Positions 45,336 to 52,573 of a DNA stretch of 64,000 nucleotides are shown in pieces. Source of the DNA: Dyadobacter sediminis (GTDB taxonomy: Bacteria; Bacteroidota; Bacteroidia; Cytophagales; Spirosomataceae). Within the stretch, counting starts at the first letter, position 1. Each line of letters begins with the position of its first letter. The stretch spans positions 1,516,994 to 1,580,993 of the forward strand of contig NZ_VCEI01000011.1 of NCBI RefSeq assembly GCF_005860765.1, written 5' to 3'. The position numbers and the translations under genes were made by a program. The notes under the pieces were generated by a model. The model did no database searches and had not been told where the DNA came from. It saw only the letters and a list, made by a program, of their open reading frames with translations.

Positions 45336-46567
45336 TATTTGAAAAGTGGATTGTTGAAAAATAACTCTTTACTGCTGATTACAGCCAGAGCAAAAATGAT
45401 TACGAGTCCAAGTCCGGCAGCTACTTTTACAAACAGGCTGTTGACTTTATCGCCCATGATTTTTCTGTCGTTTGCCACCATATACATGGCTGTACCAATA
45501 AACGGGACCACAAAAATGGTGACACTCTGCGCAAAAACGATCAGTTCCAGCGGCAGTTTGCCGAACCGTATGGCCACAGCCGCACCAATCACCATCACCA
45601 AAGCCACCAGATACCTGACGGTTGCCGAAGAGAAATTGTTTCCTACGCCCAGCGCATCGCCAAGCAATGTTCCGCCAACGGACGCATTGCCGATCACAGA
45701 TGAAAATGCTGCGCCAAACAACCCGATCAGAAAAAACGCCGAAGCATTGCTGCCGAAAATCGGTTCCAGTGCACGAGCCATATCCGTTGCCGAATTTACC
45801 GGAATGCCTTTGGGGTTCAGTATGGCAGCGGCGCAGACAATGACGATAAAGCACATGATGCCAAGTAAAATGATCCCCGTATGGCTGTCGTTCTTTGTGT
45901 TTTTCAGTTCAGGATTGCTCCGGATCCGTTCCTGGATAAGATACGACTGGTACAATGCGCCCACAATGGAAAAACAAGATGCAGTGAATGCAATAATCAG
46001 CCCTGTGGAACCATCCGGAACAGACGGTGTTACAAGCCCTCTTGCCATTTGGCCTACGTCCGGTCTGGCATAGAAAAAGGTAATGATAAAACAGAACAGC
46101 ATGACAACGATCAGGAAAATCATTGTTTTTTCAAGCAGCGGATAAAATCTCCGGTAAAACAGCATGGCAATGGCCAGCAAATTAAAGAAGATGATCCACG
46201 GAACGGGCGACATATGAAAAAGTTCACCCGCCGCAATCCCGACACCGACTGAATTTCCGGCCTGAAACGAGGTCGCCACCAGAAACACTCCGATCCCCAT
46301 CGCAACGGACGCCGGATTTCCCCATTTCAGCCTCACGGATGCAAGTAAGGTTTGATTGGTTGCAGCACCTATGCGCGTGGACATGGCCGTAAAAACGGCC
46401 ATGAAAAAAATCGCCACAGCAACAAGCCACAACAGCGAATAACCGTAAACGGCACCCATTTTGGAAGTAATGGTCAGCTTGCTGGGTCCGAAAACCAATG
46501 CAGCGGTAATCATTCCCGGTCCCAGTGCACTAAGCCAGCGAAGGGTTCTGGTTTTTACGTTTTCCAA
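45335..46567 (-). CDS. Nramp-family membrane transporter lacking canonical metal motifs
   Basis: The 410-residue protein has about 11 membrane helices and an Nramp-like start (LGPGMITAALVFGPSK). The metal-binding DPGN of TM1 reads FGPSK (26-30), and the MPHN of TM6 is replaced by SIVGALYQSYL (200-210). Without these ligands it is unlikely to carry Mn or Fe in the usual way. Its place at the head of a catabolic cluster suggests uptake of an organic substrate. The family call is solid; the substrate idea is inference. Confidence 0.8.
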   Translation of the reverse strand: MENVKTRTLRWLSALGPGMITAALVFGPSKLTITSKMGAVYGYSLLWLVAVAIFFMAVFTAMSTRIGAATNQTLLASVRLKWGNPASVAMGIGVFLVATSFQAGNSVGVGIAAGELFHMSPVPWIIFFNLLAIAMLFYRRFYPLLEKTMIFLIVVMLFCFIITFFYARPDVGQMARGLVTPSVPDGSTGLIIAFTASCFSIVGALYQSYLIQERIRSNPELKNTKNDSHTGIILLGIMCFIVIVCAAAILNPKGIPVNSATDMARALEPIFGSNASAFFLIGLFGAAFSSVIGNASVGGTLLGDALGVGNNFSSATVRYLVALVMVIGAAVAIRFGKLPLELIVFAQSVTIFVVPFIGTAMYMVANDRKIMGDKVNSLFVKVAAGLGLVIIFALAVISSKELFFNNPLFK

Positions 46568-46641
46568 GGTATAAGCAAGGGTTTAGAAATAGTTCAGTTC
46601 CGGGAACGCCTCACAAAATCCGTGCACGTGCCCGAAACGTA

Positions 46642-46690
46642 AATATAAAGTTATATTCTGAATTTAAAGAAATCAATATTAGAATATTCT
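46642..46690. promoter_or_regulatory. Candidate operator palindromes upstream of the transporter gene
   Basis: AATATAA-AG-TTATATT (46642-46657) and the perfect palindrome AGAATATTCT (46681-46690) lie between the lacI-type gene and the transporter gene. Either could be the regulator site. They lack the central CG common in LacI operators, so confidence is low. Confidence 0.25.
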
Positions 46691-46749
46691 GCTCTTTACT
46701 TTAACAGCAGGATGAATTTTTTATTCGGAACACTATATGCATGCGAATT

Positions 46750-47808
46750 TCAGTTCTGGTAGAATTCATAGTTTTCCTTTGTGATTATGTCGATCGGCAT
46801 GTAGTACGGATTTGTGACAGCAGCATTCATGACAAGCGTCTGGTACAACGCCATAACGCCCCGGTAACCCTGGTCTTCGGGCCGGTGACAAATCAGAAAA
46901 TCGATGACGTTATTTTCAAGGTATGCGACATTCTCTTTTAAAAAATCGTAACCAATGAGCGAAACATCCGTCCGATGACTGTTTTTCAGAAATGAGGCCA
47001 CGGTATGCACACGGGAATTGGTCACAAAAGCAGCGCCGATGTCTTTATTCAAATGAAAAACATACGTCAGATGCCTTGCAACAGACTGATAATCCGTTTC
47101 TCGAATGTCAATCCTGACAATTTCGTTAGCCTGTTCCCGGTCTTGGAAGTAAGCGCGGAAACCCTCTTCGATTTCCTTGTAATTAAAATTTTCTATTTCC
47201 TTGGAGATATTGATAAACAGCACTTTTTTGTTGCTTCCAAGTCTGTATGTGAGCAACTTGGCACCGGTGTAACCACTTTTGTAAAGATGCGGGCCTATGT
47301 ATGCCAGACTTTGCAGATCCGGAACATCGGAATCTATAAAAATAAACGGGATTTTACGCTTTGCACATTGCGCAGCCAGCCGGGAAGTTTCTTCAATAAA
47401 AGAAGGAGCAACAAGAATCCCGTGCACATCCAGTTCCAGCAACTGATTGATATGTTCCTGAAAAGAGTTTTTGTCGTTGATATCATAGAAAAAATACTTC
47501 ATCTGAACGCCGTACTGCTTTATTTCCGATTCGGCACGACGAATGCCATTCAGCGGCGCCGACCAGAAATCGGTTTCTTCAGAAACACCGGGAAGGAGAA
47601 TGGCAAGTGAAATTATTTTTCTGGAAGCAAGCCTGCTTGCCAGGATATTCGGCTGATAATCCAGCTCTTTGATGATTTCACTGATCCGTATTCTGGTCTT
47701 TTCCGAAACGCCCGTCCGGTTGTGCAGCACACGGTCAACAGTGGCCGTGGACACATTGGCACGCCGCGCAATTTCCTTGACGCCGTAAGATGTATGCTCT
47801 TTTTCCAT
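46750..47808 (-). CDS. LacI-family transcriptional regulator
   Basis: The 352-residue protein has the LacI headpiece (YGVKEIARRANVSTATVDRVLHNRTGVSE, residues 8-36) and hinge (YQPNILASRLA), then a periplasmic-binding-protein-like sensor domain. It is the first gene on the strand that carries the transporter, epimerase, DapA-like and enolase-like genes and is the obvious local regulator. The effector is unknown. Confidence 0.92.
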   Translation of the reverse strand: MEKEHTSYGVKEIARRANVSTATVDRVLHNRTGVSEKTRIRISEIIKELDYQPNILASRLASRKIISLAILLPGVSEETDFWSAPLNGIRRAESEIKQYGVQMKYFFYDINDKNSFQEHINQLLELDVHGILVAPSFIEETSRLAAQCAKRKIPFIFIDSDVPDLQSLAYIGPHLYKSGYTGAKLLTYRLGSNKKVLFINISKEIENFNYKEIEEGFRAYFQDREQANEIVRIDIRETDYQSVARHLTYVFHLNKDIGAAFVTNSRVHTVASFLKNSHRTDVSLIGYDFLKENVAYLENNVIDFLICHRPEDQGYRGVMALYQTLVMNAAVTNPYYMPIDIITKENYEFYQN

Positions 47809-48152
47809 TCAGGATTAAGTTTTGAGCCAGCGGGATCCGTTGCGTGGTTTAGGAGTCCGTTCCCGATTTACAGTAAGCAGCTCTTTGAAAAATTAAGTAT
47901 GACCGGTAAATATAAGTTCTTGTCAGTAAAAACCGGCTAGGACCCTTATTTACTGATTTGAGACGCAAAGATCGGCAGTAATCCGCATTTGAAGACCGGA
48001 ATTGAGGCTTTTACCGGATTGTAATTCCCTCTTTTCACCGTCTGCTAATCCAGACCTGCCGTCTGCTATAACCCTCTTGGCTGCAACAGTGCTTTTTGCA
48101 AGCTTTGCCACCGAAAACAATCTTATTACTTACAAAAACTGTTTTTATTAAA
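47809..48152. other. Divergent intergenic region ending in lipoprotein leader copy 1
   Basis: The left part upstream of the lacI-type gene shows no recognisable element. From about 48037 it is the first copy of the conserved leader that precedes each lipoprotein gene. Confidence 0.5.
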
Positions 48153-48265
48153 ATGGTAAAAATTACAAAAAGCCTCTCTTTCATGGCCAGTGCAGCATGT
48201 CTTTCCACAATGCTTTTCATGAGCAGCTGCTCCAAGGAAGATGCAGTAACGCCTTCGCCGGAGGT
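48037..48265 (+). repeat. Leader and signal-peptide repeat, copy 1
   Basis: About 115 nt of untranslated leader (contains CTAATCCAGACCTGCC and CAAAAACTGTTTTTATTAAA) plus about 110 nt of coding sequence for the signal peptide and first mature residues. It is closely repeated at 49056 and 50054, while the genes downstream diverge. Confidence 0.85.
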
Positions 48266-48884
48266 AACTGTTAATGAAAGCTCGAGTCTAAAAACAAATT
48301 TGATCGGGAGTGGGTATGGTATTACTCCGGATGGGTATCTTCAACCAACAGATGGTCCAACTTGCTTAGGTTGCAAACCTAGTTACTGGTATATTAAAGT
48401 TCCCTCCAGAGATGCAACTTCTAGCTTAACAGCCTATGCTGGAAATTCATTTAAGAAATGGGTTAAACCATTGCCTGTTCCATCAACAGGCTCCGGATCA
48501 ATTTTAACTGTAGTAAATGATTCAAAAATGTCCGGTGAAGCTTTTTGTGATATTAAAAAATTAGTAATAGGCCAAAAATACAAAGTCACTTTCAGTGTTT
48601 CTACCACTAATTTAAGCGGACCTAATGGACAACCTGGCCCCTATGCTGAAAAAGCCTATGTAAGATTACAAGAAAGTATTAATCAGCATCCTGACAATAT
48701 CAATAACCAAGAAAAGGTTTTTGATTTTACAAATAAAAAAGCACAGTGGATAACTGAAAGCTTTACTTTTACAGCAAACAGCGACAGATATCTTTTAAGA
48801 TTTCAAGGTTGGTCATATGGACAGGCTCAACTTACATATACTAATATCCATGTTGGCGAAAATGCTGTTCAAAAAATAAACTAA
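48153..48884 (+). CDS. Tandem lipoprotein, copy 1
   Basis: The 243-residue protein starts MVKITKSLSFMASAACLSTM and has a lipobox LFMSSC, so it is a lipoprotein. The start was chosen because in-frame upstream codons in copies 1 and 2 are out of frame in copy 3. The mature part has TCLGC and shares with the other copies a KYKVTFSVST strand, a W-TESFTF strand and a C-terminal NIHVGENAV segment, suggesting a jelly-roll-like beta-sandwich. The family is not recognised. The body is AT-rich compared with its leader. Confidence 0.8.
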   Translation: MVKITKSLSFMASAACLSTMLFMSSCSKEDAVTPSPEVTVNESSSLKTNLIGSGYGITPDGYLQPTDGPTCLGCKPSYWYIKVPSRDATSSLTAYAGNSFKKWVKPLPVPSTGSGSILTVVNDSKMSGEAFCDIKKLVIGQKYKVTFSVSTTNLSGPNGQPGPYAEKAYVRLQESINQHPDNINNQEKVFDFTNKKAQWITESFTFTANSDRYLLRFQGWSYGQAQLTYTNIHVGENAVQKIN

Positions 48885-48914
48885 CAATTCTTATTTGTGT
48901 TTTGTTAACTCTGT

Positions 48915-48951
48915 AGCAAATGCCATCTAAAAGATGGCATTTGCTGTTTTT
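48915..48951 (+). terminator. Terminator of lipoprotein copy 1
   Basis: A 14-bp perfect stem (AGCAAATGCCATCT, 48915-48928, with 48932-48945) is followed by GTTTTTAAA. Similar hairpins follow the other two copies. Confidence 0.85.
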
Positions 48952-49055
48952 AAAAGCCTTCCAAAACTTCACTATCCAACAAAGCATCTGAGAACAAAAA
49001 AGGGACAGAGCTAAACACATCCCATCCGCTATTCTCCGGGTTTTAACAACCTTTT

Positions 49056-49287
49056 ACCGCCAGCTAATCCAGACCTGCCGCCTGCTACAACCTTTTTGCT
49101 GATACTGTAATTCATGCAAGCTTTACTACCGAAACTCATTTTATCACGTACAAAAACTGTTTTTATTAAAATGGTAAAAATTACAAAAAGCCTCTCTTTC
49201 ATGGCCAGTGCAGCATGTCTTTCCACAATGCTTTTCATGAGCAGCTGCTCGAAGGAAGATGCAGTAACGCCTGCGCCGGAGGCGACG
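49056..49287 (+). repeat. Leader and signal-peptide repeat, copy 2
   Basis: This is the second copy of the conserved leader and signal region. Similarity to copy 3 also extends upstream to about 48975, so copies 2 and 3 share the flank after the preceding terminator. Confidence 0.85.
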
Positions 49288-49890
49288 ATTGCATCTGTAC
49301 AAGGTGCAAACTTGCGAGAGTACAATCCAATAATATCAGTACAAAAGATTCATCCTACAATCGGACAACTTGGCTTGGGATCCTTGCCTAATGGGTACAC
49401 AATGACTGGCAGTAATATGACAGCAGGACTTTCAAACGCTACTTATTTATTTGGGAACTCTGCACAACCTTGGATCCCAGCAACTAACAGTTTACCAGAT
49501 CTACTAGGACGTAATGGGACTTTTTTGACTTTGGGTGCAACTAAGGACAACTTGTCAGGTGTACATGTTAAAATTAAAAATCTATTTGAGGGTAAAACCT
49601 ACAAGTTCACTTACTATGTATCTACTATGGCTGTTAAATATTCCTCCGACCCCGGACAAACGCCATATGCCTCTTCTTTTATTTTTTCTTATATAGCTCC
49701 GACATCAGGAAAAAATTATTCGATTTCTCTTGCCGGCAAAGAAAATCAGTGGATTGCTAACAGCATTGAATTATATGGAAATAGTTCGACGATAGGAGAT
49801 CTTGTAATAAAATTGCTCGGAAAAAATTCGAATGCTACTTCATACGGAAATATATTTATACCTGAGAATGCTATTCAAGAAGTAAAATAA
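49171..49890 (+). CDS. Tandem lipoprotein, copy 2
   Basis: The 239-residue protein has the same first 30 residues as copy 1, including the LFMSSC lipobox, then a different mature sequence. It lacks the CxxC of the other two copies. Shared patterns are YLFGNSAQPWIP, LFEGKTYKFTYYVSTM, W-ANSIELYG and the C-terminal GNIFIPENAIQEVK. The start codon lies 1,018 nt after that of copy 1. Secreted to a membrane surface; role unknown. Confidence 0.8.
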   Translation: MVKITKSLSFMASAACLSTMLFMSSCSKEDAVTPAPEATIASVQGANLREYNPIISVQKIHPTIGQLGLGSLPNGYTMTGSNMTAGLSNATYLFGNSAQPWIPATNSLPDLLGRNGTFLTLGATKDNLSGVHVKIKNLFEGKTYKFTYYVSTMAVKYSSDPGQTPYASSFIFSYIAPTSGKNYSISLAGKENQWIANSIELYGNSSTIGDLVIKLLGKNSNATSYGNIFIPENAIQEVK

Positions 49891-49914
49891 GAGAATTTTA
49901 TTAGGTTCACTTTG

Positions 49915-49946
49915 CAGCAAAGGCCATCTTTTAGATGGCTTTTCTT
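49915..49946 (+). terminator. Terminator of lipoprotein copy 2
   Basis: The stem GCCATCT (49923-49929) pairs with AGATGGC (49933-49939) and is followed by TTTTCTT. It is a shortened form of the copy 1 hairpin. Confidence 0.75.
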
Positions 49947-50053
49947 ATTTACAAGCCACCTATACTTCACAATCCAACAAAGCATCTGAGAACAAAAAGG
50001 GACAGAGCTTAACACATTTCATCCGCTATTCCCCGGGTTTTAGCAACCTTTTT

Positions 50054-50283
50054 ACCGCCTGCTAATCCAGACCTGCCGCTTGCTACAACCTTTTTGCTGA
50101 TACTGTAATTCATGCAAGCTTTGCCACCGAAAATTATTTTATCACTTACAAAAAACAATTTATTAAGATGGTACAGATTACAAAAAGCCTCTCTTTCATA
50201 GCAAGCGCAGCATGCTTCTCCACAATGCTTTTCATGAGCAGTTGCTCCAAGGAAAATGCAGTAACGCCTGCGTCTGAAGCGAC
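50054..50283 (+). repeat. Leader and signal-peptide repeat, copy 3
   Basis: Third copy of the leader. A length change near 50150 puts the upstream in-frame codons seen in copies 1 and 2 out of frame, which shows that they are not part of the protein. Confidence 0.85.
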
Positions 50284-50878
50284 TGTGAACTCGAGTTCAA
50301 ACTTAAGAGAAGGAGTTGGCGGAATAACTTTAGCTCCCGAAATAATACCAACTACTGAAGGTACCACCTGCTATGGCTGTGCAGCTGGTTGGCAAGTTAT
50401 AGGTCTACCTTTCTTTGGAATTTCCAATACTCAATATTTATTTGGAGATATAACACGTCCTTGGGTATATCCCCTAGATGTACCCCCAACAGGAACTGGA
50501 ACTTTCTTAACAATTGGAGCTAAAGTGACCACAGGAGTATTAGGTTACTCTCAAACTAATTTAAAAAATTTAAAAGAGGGTAAAAAATATAAGTTTAAAT
50601 TTAGTGTATCTACATCTAGTATAAAGACTTTGGATGGAGAGACACCATTATCTCCAACAATAGCACTACACGGAGCAATTAACACTGGACCTATTGAATT
50701 AGGGAATAATCCTGGAAAATGGATTACTAAAACCGTAACTTTTACGGCTACTCAAGAAATAATTAATGGATCAAAGAAATTGATTTTTGCGGCATGGCCA
50801 AAATCACCATATATAGGAAGCTCACCAGCTTATGCCAATATCCATATACCTAAGCATGCAGTAGTTGAAATAAATTAA
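50168..50878 (+). CDS. Tandem lipoprotein, copy 3
   Basis: The 236-residue protein starts MVQITKSLSFIASAACFSTM with lipobox LFMSSC. The mature part has TCYGC, QYLFGDITRPWVYP, LKEGKKYKFKFSVST and a C-terminal YANIHIPKHAVVEIN, matching the pattern of copies 1 and 2. The start is 997 nt after that of copy 2. The body is AT-rich: 50581-50640 has 14 G/C in 60, whereas the leader segment 50221-50280 has 29 in 60. Function unknown. Confidence 0.8.
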   Translation: MVQITKSLSFIASAACFSTMLFMSSCSKENAVTPASEATVNSSSNLREGVGGITLAPEIIPTTEGTTCYGCAAGWQVIGLPFFGISNTQYLFGDITRPWVYPLDVPPTGTGTFLTIGAKVTTGVLGYSQTNLKNLKEGKKYKFKFSVSTSSIKTLDGETPLSPTIALHGAINTGPIELGNNPGKWITKTVTFTATQEIINGSKKLIFAAWPKSPYIGSSPAYANIHIPKHAVVEIN

Positions 50879-50903
50879 ACATTCTGTATCCTTCAAACTT
50901 TGC

Positions 50904-50939
50904 AGCAAAGGCCATCCAAAAGATGGCCTTTGCTTATTT
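50904..50939 (+). terminator. Terminator of lipoprotein copy 3
   Basis: A 13-bp stem (AGCAAAGGCCATC, 50904-50916, with 50922-50934) is followed by TATTTA. It is homologous to the hairpins after copies 1 and 2. Confidence 0.8.
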
Positions 50940-51062
50940 ACAGACCATCCATATTTCACAAGCACAACTTGTTCATAAACGTATAGCGGGGAATAGTTTT
51001 TTAAGCATGGGTAAAAACGGGAACCTGGGATTTCCGGTCAACAACCATTCACTTTGAAAATT

Positions 51063-51593
51063 ATGAAACAAGAAACTTCCACGCTGGAAATAGATGATCC
51101 TTTCAGCAACACGCTGCCTGCCTATACGCTGGTCAATTTGCGCATCAACGGACAAACTCACAAACTCAGATTGCAGCCTTGGGTAAGCCTTTTGGATGCC
51201 ATCAGAGAATACATCGGACTAACCGGTACAAAAAAAGGGTGTGATCACGGTCAATGCGGCGCATGCACGGTGCTGGTCGACGGTAAACGCATCAACTCCT
51301 GCCTTACGCTCGCCATCATGAAAGACGGCGCAGAAATCACGACGATTGAAGGACTGGCCGATGGTGAGGCAAATCACCCTTTGCAGGATGCTTTTATTGA
51401 ACACGATGCTTTTCAGTGCGGCTACTGTACACCGGGACAAATCTGCTCGGCGGTCGGGATGTTCAATGAAGGCCGGGCGCATACGCTGGAAGATGTAAAA
51501 GAACTCATGAGCGGCAACATATGTCGCTGCGGTGCTTACACGAACATCAATGCAGCTATCATGGAAGTTAAAGCAAAACTGGAAAATGAATAA
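51063..51593 (+). CDS. PaoA/YagT-like [2Fe-2S] subunit of a molybdenum hydroxylase
   Basis: The start was set at ATG 51063, giving 176 residues. The first cluster ligands are Cys60, 65, 68 and 80 (KKGCDHGQCGACTV, INSC) and the second are Cys119, 122, 154 and 156 (QCGYCTPGQICS, ICRCG). The sequence is close to E. coli PaoA (YagT), but the Tat leader of that protein is missing, so the enzyme is probably cytoplasmic. It passes electrons from the Mo site to the FAD subunit encoded next. Confidence 0.92.
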   Translation: MKQETSTLEIDDPFSNTLPAYTLVNLRINGQTHKLRLQPWVSLLDAIREYIGLTGTKKGCDHGQCGACTVLVDGKRINSCLTLAIMKDGAEITTIEGLADGEANHPLQDAFIEHDAFQCGYCTPGQICSAVGMFNEGRAHTLEDVKELMSGNICRCGAYTNINAAIMEVKAKLENE

Positions 51594-52572
51594 TTTTTCA
51601 TATAACAAGGTCACCGAAGTTGCAGAAGCTGTAGCCGACCTTACAGGCCATACCAATGCCCGATTCATTGCAGGCGGAACTAATCTGCTGGATCTGATGA
51701 AGGAAAATGTTGCCAAACCGGATCATCTGACTGATATTAACAAACTGGCACTTGCAGGAATAGAAGCAACCGAAGACGGCGGACTGAGCCTGGGCGCGCT
51801 GGCGACCAATGCGGATACGGCATGGAACGAATTGGTAGAACAAAAATATCCCTTGCTCTCACAGGCCATTCTTGCAGGCGCTTCGCCGCAGTTGCGGAAC
51901 ATGGCGACCAACGGCGGAAACCTTTTTCAAAGAACGCGCTGCTATTATTTTTATGATACCGCCACGGCCTGCAACAAAAGAGAGCCGGGCTCCGGCTGCT
52001 CGGCCATCAACGGGATCAACCGCATTCATGCGATCCTGGGTACCAGCGAGCATTGCATTGCCACGCATCCTTCCGACATGTGCGTGGCGCTTGCCGCACT
52101 GAACGCAAAAGTGAATGTAACCGGACCTTATGGCGACCGCGTTATCGAATTCAGGGATTTTCATCGCTTACCCGGAGACACGCCGCACCTCGACAACAAC
52201 GTTCAGGATGGTGAACTGGTCACTTCCATTGACCTTCCGCCAAGTAATTTCACACAGCATTTTCATTATCTTAAGGTTCGGGAAAGACAATCGTATGCAT
52301 TTGCACTGGTTTCGGTTGCAGCAGCACTTGAACTGGACGGAAATGTGATTAAAGACATTCGTCTGGCGCTGGGCGGCGTGGCGCATAAGCCCTGGCGGGA
52401 CCGTTCCTGTGAAGAGGCTTTTATCGGTCAGGAAGCAACGGAAGCAAATTTCAGGGCGCTGGCGGAAAAGATACTTGCGGACGCAAAGGGTTACGGAAGC
52501 AATACATTTAAAATAGATCTTGCAAAAAGGGCAATCGTCCGGGCATTTTCAGAAGCTCTTAAAAACAATTGA
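51586..52572 (+). CDS. PaoB/YagS-like FAD and [4Fe-4S] subunit
   Basis: The start at ATG 51586 overlaps the previous stop by 8 nt, giving 328 residues. The FAD pocket shows FIAGGTNLLDLM (28-39) and ATNGGNLFQRTRC (107-119). Cys119, 129, 138 and 157 (CNKREPGSGC, SEHC) match the extra [4Fe-4S] site known in PaoB and 4-hydroxybenzoyl-CoA reductase. The operon order Fe-S, FAD, Mo matches paoABC. Confidence 0.92.
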   Translation: MNNFSYNKVTEVAEAVADLTGHTNARFIAGGTNLLDLMKENVAKPDHLTDINKLALAGIEATEDGGLSLGALATNADTAWNELVEQKYPLLSQAILAGASPQLRNMATNGGNLFQRTRCYYFYDTATACNKREPGSGCSAINGINRIHAILGTSEHCIATHPSDMCVALAALNAKVNVTGPYGDRVIEFRDFHRLPGDTPHLDNNVQDGELVTSIDLPPSNFTQHFHYLKVRERQSYAFALVSVAAALELDGNVIKDIRLALGGVAHKPWRDRSCEEAFIGQEATEANFRALAEKILADAKGYGSNTFKIDLAKRAIVRAFSEALKNN

Positions 52573-52573
52573 C

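Noticed and set aside
48096..48152. In-frame N-terminal extension of the lipoprotein genes
   Set aside because: The extension is out of frame in copy 3 and would bury the signal peptide, so the ATG before KITKSL or QITKSL is the real start.
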